Position numbers and translations under genes: made by a program
Source: Bacteroidota bacterium
Lineage (GTDB): Bacteria; Bacteroidota; Bacteroidia; Chitinophagales; Chitinophagaceae
Length of the DNA: 64,000 bases
Assembly (NCBI GenBank): GCA_023416995.1
Contig: JAEZGI010000077.1
Location: forward strand, 62,001-126,000
Direction of reading: 5' to 3'
Shown: piece after piece, positions 8,566-17,923 of the stretch
Layout of the letters: each line of letters begins with the position of its first letter
How positions within the stretch are numbered: the first letter of the stretch is position 1
The notes under the pieces: model-generated
Seen by the model: the letters and a program-made list of their open reading frames with translations, nothing else
Databases searched by the model: none
What the model was told of the DNA's origin: nothing

Positions 8566-9501
8566 ATGCGATTGCATGTTGCTGTTGTGCTGATGTTTTT
8601 GTTTCTGTATGGTGCAAGTCTCGGCCAGGACAGTTCAGTTACGGTCGGCAACAAGGTGGTGGTGCTCAAAGAAGTGATTGTACGCAGCAACCTCAATGCC
8701 GCAAGATTTATACAACGGGTGCAGGACGACAGTACCTTTTATAAAGCCTTCAAAAATTTAAGGATTCTCGGTTACAGTTCGCTGAACGATATCCGGATGT
8801 TTGGGAAAAAAGAACGCGTGATCGCTTCGCTTCAAAGCGAAACCAGACAAACCGTTGCCCGGGGTTGCCGCTCAATGCGGACCATCTCAGAAACAACCAC
8901 CGGTGATATGTATTCAAAAGATGGGTCATTGAATTATTACACTGCAGAATTGTATGCCAGTTTATTTTTCACAAAGGACACGATCTGTGGTGAAACAAAT
9001 ACTGTTGGCAATATTGCGCTTTCAAACAAAGGCAAGTCGGGTATCGAAAAACACAAAGAACAACTGAAGATGTTGTTCTTTAATCCGGGTAAGAAGATTC
9101 CCGGCATACCTTTCATTGGTGATAAAATAGCCATTTTTGAAAATGCATCGGACTTGTACGACTTTGAAATTGATATGCAGGAGTTGAAAGGTGAGATGTG
9201 TTATGTTTTCCGTGCGGTTCCCCGCGCCGATCTGCGCCGCCGTGAAAAAGACAGGATCGTTATTAATGAAATGACAACCTGGTTCAATATCGAAAACTGG
9301 GATATTCTTGCACGCAATTATAGTCTTAGCTACCGGGCAGGGGTATACGATTTTGACGTTGATATACAGGTTGAACTGGGACATTTCAACAACCTGCTTG
9401 TTCCAACACTTATGAAATACAACGGCAATTGGGACGTCGTATTTAAAAAAAGAGAGCGCGCAGTATTCACCGCTACGCTCTTTAATTTTACTTCAGATTA
9501 A
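8566..9501 (+). CDS. Secreted protein of unknown function
   Basis: A 311-residue protein that I do not recognise. The ATG at 8566 is chosen because it begins a clear Sec signal peptide (MRLHVAVVLMFLFLYGASLGQ) and lies 4 bases after the def stop; an upstream in-frame ATG at 8533 would bury the signal inside def. The mature part starts near VGNKVVVLKEVIVRSN and contains a FIQRVQDDSTFYKAFKNL segment reminiscent of periplasmic Bacteroidota proteins of unknown function that resemble carboxypeptidase-regulatory-domain proteins lacking the domain. Only three cysteines are visible and no catalytic motif. Most likely a periplasmic or outer-membrane-associated conserved hypothetical protein. Confidence 0.8.
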   Translation: MRLHVAVVLMFLFLYGASLGQDSSVTVGNKVVVLKEVIVRSNLNAARFIQRVQDDSTFYKAFKNLRILGYSSLNDIRMFGKKERVIASLQSETRQTVARGCRSMRTISETTTGDMYSKDGSLNYYTAELYASLFFTKDTICGETNTVGNIALSNKGKSGIEKHKEQLKMLFFNPGKKIPGIPFIGDKIAIFENASDLYDFEIDMQELKGEMCYVFRAVPRADLRRREKDRIVINEMTTWFNIENWDILARNYSLSYRAGVYDFDVDIQVELGHFNNLLVPTLMKYNGNWDVVFKKRERAVFTATLFNFTSD

Positions 9502-9625
9502 GACCGGCTCCCGAAACCGGATACGGCAGCACCTTAGTGCAGTCGGTTGATCGCATCCGGCTTCAGTTCAGCGAAAGAGAAAAGATCTTCACTGGTTTCA
9601 TGCCCTTATGACGATTCAGTTAACT

Positions 9626-10675
9626 TTAAGTCAGATTTTTTGCTTTAGTATAACCCCGCCATTTTTCAATTAGTTTGGACATATCTTCCGGAAGTTCACT
9701 ATCAAAGCTCACCTGATCGCGTGTGCGCGGATGCAGGAATCCCAATGTTTTTGCGTGGAGCGCATGGCGCGGGCATAGCGCAAAACAGTTATCAACGAAC
9801 TGTTTGTATTTTGTAAAAACAGTTCCTTTAACGATCCTGTCGCCACCATATAATTCATCGTTAAATAAGGGGTGTCCTATATGTTGCATGTGTACACGGA
9901 TCTGGTGAGTTCTACCGGTTTCCAGTTCGCATTGTATGAGGGTAACATATCCAAAACGCTCAAGCACCTTGTAATGAGTGATGGCATCTTTACCAACTTC
10001 ACCATCAGGATAGGCGTCAAATATTTTCCTGAAACGTTGATGTCGCCCGATATGAGCAACCACAGTTCCGCTGTCCTGTTCCACATCTCCCCAAACCAAT
10101 GCCCTGTACTGGCGATGGACCGTATGATCAAAAAACTGTTTGGCAAGACTCGTTACCGCTTTATCGGTTTTGGCCAGTACCATTAATCCGCTGGTATTTT
10201 TATCGATCCGGTGCACCATTCCAAAACGTGGGAGGGTGGCCTCGCTTACCTCCTTATTTTGTTGCATAAGGTACCATGCCACTCCATTGATCAAGGTACC
10301 ACTGGGGTTACCACTGGCAGGATGTACAACGAGTCCGACTGGTTTGTTGATTATGAGAATATCATCATCTTCAAACACAATGTTCAGAGTCATTTGCTCA
10401 GGGATGATCTCTTCGCCGCGTGCCTCCTTGGTAGAATACACGATGATCTCCTGCCCGGGTTTGATCTTATAATTCGGCTGAACAGGTTTGCCATCAATTA
10501 ACACCAAACCATTCTCAATGGATTGCTGAACCTTGTTGCGTGAAGCGCCTTCTATGCGCGCTACAAGAAACTTATCGATGCGCATGGGTTCCTGGCCACG
10601 ATCAACGATCAGGTTCATTCGTTCATATAGTTCCTCGGGGCCCTCAGCCGCTTCTTCCAATATATCTTCCTGCAT
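9626..10675 (-). CDS. rluD: RluA/RluD-family 23S rRNA pseudouridine synthase
   Basis: A 349-residue protein with an S4 RNA-binding domain (about 31-80, MRIDKFLVARIEGASRNKVQ) followed by the RluA-type catalytic domain. The signature HRIDKNTSGL places the catalytic aspartate at D158, and TGRTHQIRVHM is the second conserved block. The S4 domain and length fit RluD, which modifies helix 69 of 23S rRNA. Target assignment within the RluA/C/D group is by architecture only. It lies 19 bases downstream of the gamma-glutamyltransferase gene and is probably cotranscribed with it. An acidic N-terminal extension of about 25 residues precedes the S4 domain. Confidence 0.9.
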   Translation of the reverse strand: MQEDILEEAAEGPEELYERMNLIVDRGQEPMRIDKFLVARIEGASRNKVQQSIENGLVLIDGKPVQPNYKIKPGQEIIVYSTKEARGEEIIPEQMTLNIVFEDDDILIINKPVGLVVHPASGNPSGTLINGVAWYLMQQNKEVSEATLPRFGMVHRIDKNTSGLMVLAKTDKAVTSLAKQFFDHTVHRQYRALVWGDVEQDSGTVVAHIGRHQRFRKIFDAYPDGEVGKDAITHYKVLERFGYVTLIQCELETGRTHQIRVHMQHIGHPLFNDELYGGDRIVKGTVFTKYKQFVDNCFALCPRHALHAKTLGFLHPRTRDQVSFDSELPEDMSKLIEKWRGYTKAKNLT

Positions 10676-10694
10676 AATAAATTATTAATCTTTC

Positions 10695-12416
10695 TTAGTA
10701 ACCAGCCACATGGTCATCACCGCGATTGTCTGCAACAGCCTGGATGCGGCCATCTTTTATCACAATAAGTTCGGTTCGTCCTATGGCACCCCGTTGACGC
10801 ACCGTGTAACCCATTGCTGTCAGTTTGTTTTTTACTTCTTCCGGAAAATTGTTTTCAACATATATGATATCCGGCATCCACTGGTGATGAAATTTTGGTT
10901 TGAATACCGCATCTTCAGGACTCATATTAAATTCCAGCAGGTTAACCAAAGACTGAAATACAGAAGTAGTGATGGTGGTGCCGCCGGGAGTTCCTACAAC
11001 GATATAAGGTTTGTTATCTTTCAACACAATAGTGGGTGTCATTGAACTGAGCATTCTTTTGCCTGGTGCAATGGCGTTTGCAGCGGTGCCTAATGCGCCA
11101 TACATGTTTGCAACACCTGGCTTCACACTGAAATCATCCATCTCGTTGTTGAGCAGGAAACCAGCTCCGCCGACAACGGTACGACTACCATAGCCACCGT
11201 TAAGTGTTGTTGTTACTGCTACCGCATTGCCCTCAGCATCGTAAATACTGAGGTGAGTTGTTTCTTCACTTTCGCTAATTACACCGGGACCAATTTCTTT
11301 ACTGGTGCCTGCTTTGGTAAGAGAATAATCTTTCATCCTGCTACGCGCATACTCATCGCTTGTAAGTTGCTCAACCGGCACTTTATAAAAGTCAACATCA
11401 CCCAGGTATTGCGCACGGTCGGCGTAAGCGCGTCTTTCAACCTCAGTCATCAACTGCACTGCCTGCCAGCTCAGGAACCCATACTCGGCTATCGGCTGGT
11501 CAGCGATCATCTTCATCATTTGGGGAAGCAAAATACCGCCACTGCTTGGCAATGGCATAGTAACTACGTCGTAACCCTTATAATTAAAAGTTGTGGCAAC
11601 TCTTTCTTTGGCTGTATATGATTTGAGATCTTCCAGCGAGATGATCCCGTTGCCACGTTTCATTTCTTCTACAATAAGTCTGGCAGTTTCTCCTTCGTAG
11701 AAACCTTTCATACCCTTGTCACGGATGCGTTTCAAGGTATTGGCAAGATCTTTTTGTATTAAGGTATCACCAGCTTTCCAACCTGCTGCTTTTACAAATA
11801 CTGGTGCGACTGTATTGTATTTTTGAAATGATTGTTGTGTAGCGTTGAGCCCGCTGGCCTCCCTGGCTGTTATTGCGTAACCTTTTTCAGCCAGTTCGAT
11901 GGCCGGTTGAATGAGCCGCGCAAAAGGAAGTTTAGCATACCGGTGAGCAGTAAACGCTCCGGCTACAGTTCCGGGTACACCGGCTGCAAGATGGCCACTT
12001 TGACTTTTCTGAACATCTGCATTGCCCGATTCATCAAGGTACATATCACGATGCGCTTTACCCGGTGCTTTTTCGCGAAAATCAATAGCGAGATTTTTGC
12101 CATCTTTTAAATGAGCAACCAGGAAACCTCCACCTCCAAGATTGCCGGCTTCAGGGTAAACCACGGCAAGTGCAAGCTGAGTGGCAATAGCTGCATCCAC
12201 TGCATTGCCACCATCTTTCAAAACGGCAAGACCCACCTCACTCGCTATTGGATGTGCGGATACAACCGCACCCTTTGAACCAGTGAACGTTTTTTGAGAC
12301 TTGTATTCGAAAGCCTGGATGCCAGTATTATTATTTAACGATTTCTGTCCGCCACAACCCAGCGTGAGAATGGCTATGCAGCTAACATATATATACTTTT
12401 TAAACATCTGTGCCAT
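10695..12416 (-). CDS. ggt: Gamma-glutamyltransferase (lipoprotein)
   Basis: A 573-residue N-terminal nucleophile hydrolase that cleaves gamma-glutamyl bonds such as those of glutathione and transfers the glutamyl group to water or amino acids. The N-terminus ends in the lipobox LTLGC, so it should be lipid-anchored at C21, probably in the periplasm or on the outer membrane. The precursor is processed before the nucleophile threonine, here T386 of ETTHLS. Other family marks are GGNAVDAAIA, GNLGGGGFLV, PSSGG, and MLSSMTPTIV with GTPGG near the C-terminus. It diverges from the secreted M14 peptidase gene, so secreted peptide breakdown may be a shared theme of the neighbourhood. Confidence 0.95.
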   Translation of the reverse strand: MAQMFKKYIYVSCIAILTLGCGGQKSLNNNTGIQAFEYKSQKTFTGSKGAVVSAHPIASEVGLAVLKDGGNAVDAAIATQLALAVVYPEAGNLGGGGFLVAHLKDGKNLAIDFREKAPGKAHRDMYLDESGNADVQKSQSGHLAAGVPGTVAGAFTAHRYAKLPFARLIQPAIELAEKGYAITAREASGLNATQQSFQKYNTVAPVFVKAAGWKAGDTLIQKDLANTLKRIRDKGMKGFYEGETARLIVEEMKRGNGIISLEDLKSYTAKERVATTFNYKGYDVVTMPLPSSGGILLPQMMKMIADQPIAEYGFLSWQAVQLMTEVERRAYADRAQYLGDVDFYKVPVEQLTSDEYARSRMKDYSLTKAGTSKEIGPGVISESEETTHLSIYDAEGNAVAVTTTLNGGYGSRTVVGGAGFLLNNEMDDFSVKPGVANMYGALGTAANAIAPGKRMLSSMTPTIVLKDNKPYIVVGTPGGTTITTSVFQSLVNLLEFNMSPEDAVFKPKFHHQWMPDIIYVENNFPEEVKNKLTAMGYTVRQRGAIGRTELIVIKDGRIQAVADNRGDDHVAGY

Positions 12417-12532
12417 TTACAAGTCTGCAAAATATGAATTTTTGAGCCGGTCACAGCGGGGACATGCCTTATTTGTTAATCTGGGTAGACATTCGCACAT
12501 TTGCACATCTACCATAAATACCTTCTAACGTT

Positions 12533-15064
12533 ATGAGAAAGTTTGTCCTCGCCTGTCTGGTAACCCTATCAGGTATCGTATCATTTGCACAATTGCAGTC
12601 CCCTGAACAGTTCCTTGGTTACAAATTAGGCTCGAGGTACACTCCACATTTCAACGTTGTAAATTATTTTAAACATATCGCTGCGAACACCACCGCGAAT
12701 ATGAAACTTGAACAATATGGCACCACCAATGAGGGACGGCCCTTGTTACTTGCTTATATCAGCTCACCTGAAAATTTCAAAAATTTAGAAGCTATCCGCA
12801 TAAACAACCTGCGTCTTGCGGGCCAGGCACCGGACAAGCAGCCGGGTGATGTACATGCACCGGCTATTGTATGGTTAAGCTATAATGTTCATGGTAACGA
12901 AACATCATCTTCAGAATCAGCCATGTTGATGATATATGAACTGGCAAACCCTGCAAATGCAAAATCGAAAGAGTGGTTAAAAAATACAGTAGTAATTATT
13001 GATCCCTGTATCAATCCTGATGGTCGTGATCGTTATGTTAACTGGTTCAATTCTGTGGTAGGGAAACGACCAAATCCTAAAGCGACAACAAGGGAACATT
13101 CAGAACCCTGGCCGGGAGGGCGTTCCAACCATTATAATTTTGATTTGAACCGCGACTGGGCCTGGCAGGTACAGATTGAGAGCCAGCAAAGACTCGCAAA
13201 ATACAATCAATGGTTGCCACATATACATGTTGATTATCATGAACAGGGAATTAACGAACCCTATTATTTTGCTCCGGGTGCAGAACCATTTCATGAAGTG
13301 ATTACCGACTGGCAGCGCGAGTTCCAGGTTACAATCGGTAAAAACAATGCAAAATATTTTGATCAGAACGGCTGGCTGTTTTTTACCAAAGAAAGATTTG
13401 ATCTGTTTTACCCAAGTTATGGAGATACCTATCCTATATATAAAGGAGCAATTGGAATGACGTATGAACAGGGCGGGGGACCAAGAGGCGGTGCCGCCGT
13501 GATTAACGAAGACGATGATACCCTTACTTTGTGGGATAGACTGTATCATCATTATACCACTGGTATATCAACACTTGAAATCAGTTCGCAGAACGCGGGT
13601 AAACTGGTACAGGAGTTCAAAAAATATTATGATCGTGCGAAAACCGCGCCTGGTGCGGAATTCAAGTCATATGTCATTAAGGGTGATGACGGCGATAAGC
13701 TTACCCGCCTGCAAACCTTGCTGAATAAAAACAACATTGAATGGAGTTTTGCCAATTCGGCGAGTTATTCAGGGGTGAATTATTATACCGGGAAGACGGA
13801 AACATTTAAAGCAGACGGAAAAGATCTGATAGTGAATGGTAACCAGCCCAACGGCAACCTGGTGAAAGTTTTGTTTGAAAGAAATTCAAAACTCAGTGAC
13901 TCGGTGACCTATGATATTACAGCCTGGTCCATACCTTATGCATATGGTTTGCAGGCTTACGGAATTAATAATTATATAACGGCTGTTAATAAAAACGTGG
14001 CGCCGGCAGCCGGCGTGATCACCGGTGATGCAGGTGCTGGTTATTTAGTGAGGTGGAACGGTTTGCACAGTGCAAAATTCCTGGCTGCATTGCTTCAGCA
14101 GAATGTGAAAGTGAGATATGCCGAACAGAGGTTTAGTATCATGGGTGGCGATTACGACAGGGGTACGCTGATAATCACAAAAACAAGCAATCATCTGCTG
14201 GGTGATAACCTTCGCAACATTGTTCAGGAAGCAGCTAAATCAGCAGGCGTAAATGTTACCGGTGTGAATTCAACCTTTGTTGATAAGGGCTATGATTTCG
14301 GCTCAGGAAGTGTACGGCCAATAACGGCACCGCGCATTGCATTACTGAGTGGTGAAGGCGTTTCATCGCTGGGTATGGGAGAGATCTGGCACTTTTTTGA
14401 TCAACAGCTCGATTACCCGGTTGATCTGATCAATGTTAATGACCTGGGCCGGGTTAACTTGCGGGAATATGAAGTGTTGATTATGCCCGATGGCAATTAC
14501 CGGTTTCTTTCTGACAAAAATCAGAATGACCAGTTAAAGCAATGGGTTGCTTCGGGAGGAAAGATCATAGCCATTGAAAATGCAGTAATGCAACTTTCGA
14601 GAGCGGACTGGGGTATCAAACCAAAAACGGATGATGACGATAAGAAAGATGACAAAAAGGATAACAGGAAAGATGATTATTCAGCGCTGCGTCGATATGA
14701 GAATCGTGAACGCGATTACATCGTGAACTTCACGCCTGGTTCCATCTACAGGTTGGATCTTGATAATTCGCATCCATTGGCTTTCGGTTATCCTGATTAT
14801 TATTATACGTTGAAACAGGATAACAACATCTACGAGTTTATAAAAGACAATGGCTGGAACGTGGGTGTGTTAAAGAAAGATGCACAGATTGCCGGATTTG
14901 TGGGCACCCGTTTGAAAGAGCGTCTCCAGAACGGCACCATTTTCGGTGTGCAGGAGCTGGGTCGTGGAAATGTTATTTACCTGGCTGATAACCCTATGTT
15001 CCGCAGTTTTTGGGAAAACGGGAAATTAATGTTTTGTAACGCCGTTTTTATGGCTGGTCAATAG
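12533..15064 (+). CDS. Secreted M14 zinc carboxypeptidase with C-terminal GATase1-like domain
   Basis: An 843-residue protein with a Sec signal peptide ending near SFAQ. The M14 catalytic domain (about 25-330) shows the zinc motif HGNE (H120, E123), the substrate-binding segment NPDGRDR (161-167), NFDLNRDW, the third zinc ligand H236 in DYHEQG, and a putative catalytic glutamate E312 in TYEQGG. From about residue 596 there is an alpha/beta segment (IALLSGEGVSS through VLIMPDGNY and GGKIIAIENA) resembling a class I glutamine amidotransferase-like domain without an obvious catalytic cysteine. A lysine/aspartate-rich insert follows at about 696-720. It is the first gene of an apparent operon with a PIG-L deacetylase and a symporter. 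The substrate is unknown. Confidence 0.88.
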   Translation: MRKFVLACLVTLSGIVSFAQLQSPEQFLGYKLGSRYTPHFNVVNYFKHIAANTTANMKLEQYGTTNEGRPLLLAYISSPENFKNLEAIRINNLRLAGQAPDKQPGDVHAPAIVWLSYNVHGNETSSSESAMLMIYELANPANAKSKEWLKNTVVIIDPCINPDGRDRYVNWFNSVVGKRPNPKATTREHSEPWPGGRSNHYNFDLNRDWAWQVQIESQQRLAKYNQWLPHIHVDYHEQGINEPYYFAPGAEPFHEVITDWQREFQVTIGKNNAKYFDQNGWLFFTKERFDLFYPSYGDTYPIYKGAIGMTYEQGGGPRGGAAVINEDDDTLTLWDRLYHHYTTGISTLEISSQNAGKLVQEFKKYYDRAKTAPGAEFKSYVIKGDDGDKLTRLQTLLNKNNIEWSFANSASYSGVNYYTGKTETFKADGKDLIVNGNQPNGNLVKVLFERNSKLSDSVTYDITAWSIPYAYGLQAYGINNYITAVNKNVAPAAGVITGDAGAGYLVRWNGLHSAKFLAALLQQNVKVRYAEQRFSIMGGDYDRGTLIITKTSNHLLGDNLRNIVQEAAKSAGVNVTGVNSTFVDKGYDFGSGSVRPITAPRIALLSGEGVSSLGMGEIWHFFDQQLDYPVDLINVNDLGRVNLREYEVLIMPDGNYRFLSDKNQNDQLKQWVASGGKIIAIENAVMQLSRADWGIKPKTDDDDKKDDKKDNRKDDYSALRRYENRERDYIVNFTPGSIYRLDLDNSHPLAFGYPDYYYTLKQDNNIYEFIKDNGWNVGVLKKDAQIAGFVGTRLKERLQNGTIFGVQELGRGNVIYLADNPMFRSFWENGKLMFCNAVFMAGQ

Positions 15065-15138
15065 CCATTTTAACGATACTTTATCATTGTCACCTATATC
15101 TTCGTTTGATGCGCCTTCGCATCCGCTAAAGAGCCCAT

Positions 15139-17637
15139 ATGATCAGAAAATATACGTTGCTGGTTTTTACTGCAATTTTTTCCCTTGCTGTCTCCGGCCA
15201 GGCACCTCCAACGGTAAACTCTGCTGATATATATCTTCAACTTAAGAAGCTTGATGTACTTGGTTCAGTTTTGTACGTAGCAGCTCACCCTGATGATGAG
15301 AACACACGTTTGCTGGCATATATGGCAAAAGAACGTTTGTATCGCACGGGGTATTTATCGCTGACACGCGGTGACGGGGGACAAAACCTTATCGGTAACG
15401 AGCAGGGCATTGACCTGGGACTTATCCGCACCCAGGAATTGTTGGCGGCACGACGCATTGATGGTGCTGAACAGTTTTTTTCACGCGCGTACGATTTCGG
15501 TTTCAGCAAAACCACAGATGAGGCATTAAAAGTTTGGGATAAGGAAAAAATTCTAAGTGATGCAGTTTGGATCATCAGGCGTTTTCAGCCAGATGTAATC
15601 ATCACCAGGTTTCCGCCTGACAGTCGCGCAGGTCATGGCCATCATTCCGGTTCGGCAGTGATCGCGGCTGAGGCATTTCGTGCCGCAGCGGATCCTTCAC
15701 GTTTTCCCGGCCAATTAAAGCTTGGTGTGAAACCATGGAAAGCAAAAAGAATTGTCTGGAACTCATTTTTGGGAGCGGGTAGTGGTGATAGCGTGGTTAA
15801 GCTGGATGTAGGTGCGTACAATGCATTGCTTGGAAAAAGTTATGGCGAAATAGCTGCACTCAGCCGCAGCCAGCATAAAAGCCAGGGTTTTGGCGTAGCC
15901 GGATCGCGTGGCGCGCAAATGGAAAATTTTCTGCATACCGATGGTGAACTTGCTCGGCAGGACCTGTTTGATGGGATTGACGTTTCATGGAAACGCGTAA
16001 AGGATGGAGATAAATTTCATACTCAAATTAAGACCCTGATTAAAGAATTTTCGTTCACGGATCCTTCAAAATCGGTTGCGGGTTTGATAAAATTATATCG
16101 CTCGCTTGAATCTCTTGGAGATAGTTACTGGAAAACGCAAAAGTTGCGGGAAGTGCTTTCGTTGATTGAATACTGTAGTGGTATCTGGCTGGAAGCTTCA
16201 TCAGCAACAGCCTTTGCCGTTCAGGGCGATAGTTTACGGTTACAGGTAACCGTTAACAACCGGCTCGGTGCTGATGCAACGCTCGAAGCGCTCACCGTTG
16301 ATGGTTTTACAGAGAAGGTTGCAAAAAAGCTGGAGAAAAATGAAAACAATAATTTTTCCAGGACGGTCAGCATCCAATCTAACAGGGCGGTTTCACAACC
16401 TTACTGGCTGCAGGAAAAAATGAATGAAGGTTCGTTTGTGGTAAACGATCAAATGAAAATCGGTATGCCGGAAAACGAAGCTTCTCTGCGGGTAAAATTC
16501 CGCGTTAACTTTTATGGGTTACCGCTCGAGTTTGATAAGCCGGTACGGTATAAATTCACCGACCCGGTTAAAGGAGAGATCTTTCAGCCGCTGAATATTG
16601 TGCCTGCAGCCTCCGTTACAACCGATCCTTCCATTCTTGTATTTAAAAAATCAGAACCTAAAACAGCTGATTTCCAGGTTAGGGTACATGCAAACAGACA
16701 GTTCCAGGATTACACGGCCGCGGTTTCTAAAAAAATAAGGGGTGATAACTCAACCGTAAACGACCCGGCGTTTACATTATCGAGAGGTTTCTGGAAAGAC
16801 TATCATTTCCAGATCAGCAATTCAATGTTAGGGGAACTGGAACAGGATAGTTTAAGGGCCGTGGTAGAACTTAAGAAAGGGAACGAAGTTATTAACCCCA
16901 ACTATAGTTTGATCGGCATTCACTATGATCATATCCCTGATATCTATTACCATGTGGCGGATAATGCACGTGTGCTTAACCTGGATCTGAAAACCGAAGG
17001 TAAACGTATAGGGTATATTGAAGGAGCAGGTGACAAGGTTCCCCAGGCGCTGTTGCAAATGGGTTATGAAGTGGTGATGCTTAAAGAACAAGACATCACC
17101 TTCAATGTACTGCAACAATTCGATGCTGTTATCGCTGGCGTAAGAGCGTATAATGTGCATGGCTTTCTTACAGAACGTAACAGGGAATTAATGGAATATG
17201 TGAACCGGGGCGGAAACCTGATTGTACAATATAATACAAACAGCTTTGCTGGCCCCCTTGGTACACGTATCGGACCTTATCCATTCACGATCTCGCGAAA
17301 CCGCGTAACCGATCAGACGGCCAGGGTGAATTTCCTGTTGCCACAACATGAAGTGCTTAATTATCCGAATAAGATAACAGCGCGCGATTTTGAGGGATGG
17401 ATACAGGAAAGGGGTTTGTATTTTGCTGATCAGCCGGATCCGCATTATCAAATGCCATTGGGTATGGCCGACCCCGGCGAGAGCGAGCAAAAGGGAAGCC
17501 TCATTATAGCTGACTATGGTAAGGGCAAATTTGTATACACCGGCCTGGCATTTTTCCGTGAGCTTCCTGCCGGTGTTCCGGGTGCCTACCGTCTTATGGC
17601 GAACATTATAGCATTATCAAAAAAGCGGGCATTTTAA
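15139..17637 (+). CDS. Secreted PIG-L family deacetylase with C-terminal GATase1-like domain
   Basis: An 832-residue protein with a signal peptide (cleavage near VSGQA). The N-terminal PIG-L/LmbE domain has the zinc motif AAHPDDE (H50, D52, D53) and a second metal segment GHGHHSG (about 163-170). Family members hydrolyse N-acetyl groups from GlcNAc-containing substrates. A beta-rich middle region (about 350-600) follows, then an alpha/beta segment (about 612-832, from RIGYIEGAGD to DYGKGKFVYTGL) resembling the GATase1-like domain also seen on the upstream M14 peptidase. Large Bacteroidota PIG-L proteins of this kind act outside the cytoplasm. It lies 74 bases after the peptidase gene and 3 bases before a tiny membrane protein gene. 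Confidence 0.87.
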   Translation: MIRKYTLLVFTAIFSLAVSGQAPPTVNSADIYLQLKKLDVLGSVLYVAAHPDDENTRLLAYMAKERLYRTGYLSLTRGDGGQNLIGNEQGIDLGLIRTQELLAARRIDGAEQFFSRAYDFGFSKTTDEALKVWDKEKILSDAVWIIRRFQPDVIITRFPPDSRAGHGHHSGSAVIAAEAFRAAADPSRFPGQLKLGVKPWKAKRIVWNSFLGAGSGDSVVKLDVGAYNALLGKSYGEIAALSRSQHKSQGFGVAGSRGAQMENFLHTDGELARQDLFDGIDVSWKRVKDGDKFHTQIKTLIKEFSFTDPSKSVAGLIKLYRSLESLGDSYWKTQKLREVLSLIEYCSGIWLEASSATAFAVQGDSLRLQVTVNNRLGADATLEALTVDGFTEKVAKKLEKNENNNFSRTVSIQSNRAVSQPYWLQEKMNEGSFVVNDQMKIGMPENEASLRVKFRVNFYGLPLEFDKPVRYKFTDPVKGEIFQPLNIVPAASVTTDPSILVFKKSEPKTADFQVRVHANRQFQDYTAAVSKKIRGDNSTVNDPAFTLSRGFWKDYHFQISNSMLGELEQDSLRAVVELKKGNEVINPNYSLIGIHYDHIPDIYYHVADNARVLNLDLKTEGKRIGYIEGAGDKVPQALLQMGYEVVMLKEQDITFNVLQQFDAVIAGVRAYNVHGFLTERNRELMEYVNRGGNLIVQYNTNSFAGPLGTRIGPYPFTISRNRVTDQTARVNFLLPQHEVLNYPNKITARDFEGWIQERGLYFADQPDPHYQMPLGMADPGESEQKGSLIIADYGKGKFVYTGLAFFRELPAGVPGAYRLMANIIALSKKRAF

Positions 17638-17640
17638 TTT

Positions 17641-17799
17641 ATGAGTCAGATTTCGAGGGGAAGGGGAAATATAGCATTGGTGCTGGCGATCATCCTTGGA
17701 CTCATCATCGGAAAGTTTATAAAAAAAGCTTCCATTGGTTTGATACTCGGTTTATTAATCGGCCTTTTTGTTATGTGGATGCTCAGAAGAAAAAGATAA
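17641..17799 (+). CDS. Tiny two-helix membrane protein (52 aa)
   Basis: Begins 3 bases after the deacetylase stop. The 52 residues have a basic N-terminus (SRGRG), two hydrophobic stretches (about 11-24, ALVLAIILGLIIG, and 32-47, IGLILGLLIGLFVMWM) separated by KFIKKA, and end in RRKR. It is tightly packed between the PIG-L and symporter genes, 1 base before the next tiny gene, which argues for a real translated gene. The glycine-zipper-like GLILGLLIG suggests helix packing in the membrane. Function unknown; a symporter accessory subunit is a possibility from position only. Confidence 0.7.
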   Translation: MSQISRGRGNIALVLAIILGLIIGKFIKKASIGLILGLLIGLFVMWMLRRKR

Positions 17800-17800
17800 C

Positions 17801-17923
17801 ATGGACAATCAGCACGATAAGGTTCCTTTTTTCAGGAAATGGTATCAATGGTACCTGCTTGTGATTGGCGTGCTGGCAGCGCTCATAATATTCTTCTATT
17901 TTTTCACAAAACATTTTCAATGA
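17801..17923 (+). CDS. Tiny single-helix membrane protein (40 aa)
   Basis: A 40-residue protein with an aromatic-rich cytoplasmic stretch (FFRKWYQWY) and one transmembrane helix (about 18-35), ending in TKHFQ. It starts 1 base after the previous tiny gene and its stop overlaps the symporter start as ATGA, so translation is probably coupled to the symporter. Small membrane proteins encoded directly before a transporter often act as accessory subunits; here that is inference from the coupling only. Confidence 0.68.
   Translation: MDNQHDKVPFFRKWYQWYLLVIGVLAALIIFFYFFTKHFQ

Noticed and set aside
9502..9625. GC-rich repeats (CCGG) after the secreted unknown gene
   Set aside because: Pairings of only 4-5 bp are found; no convincing terminator can be drawn.
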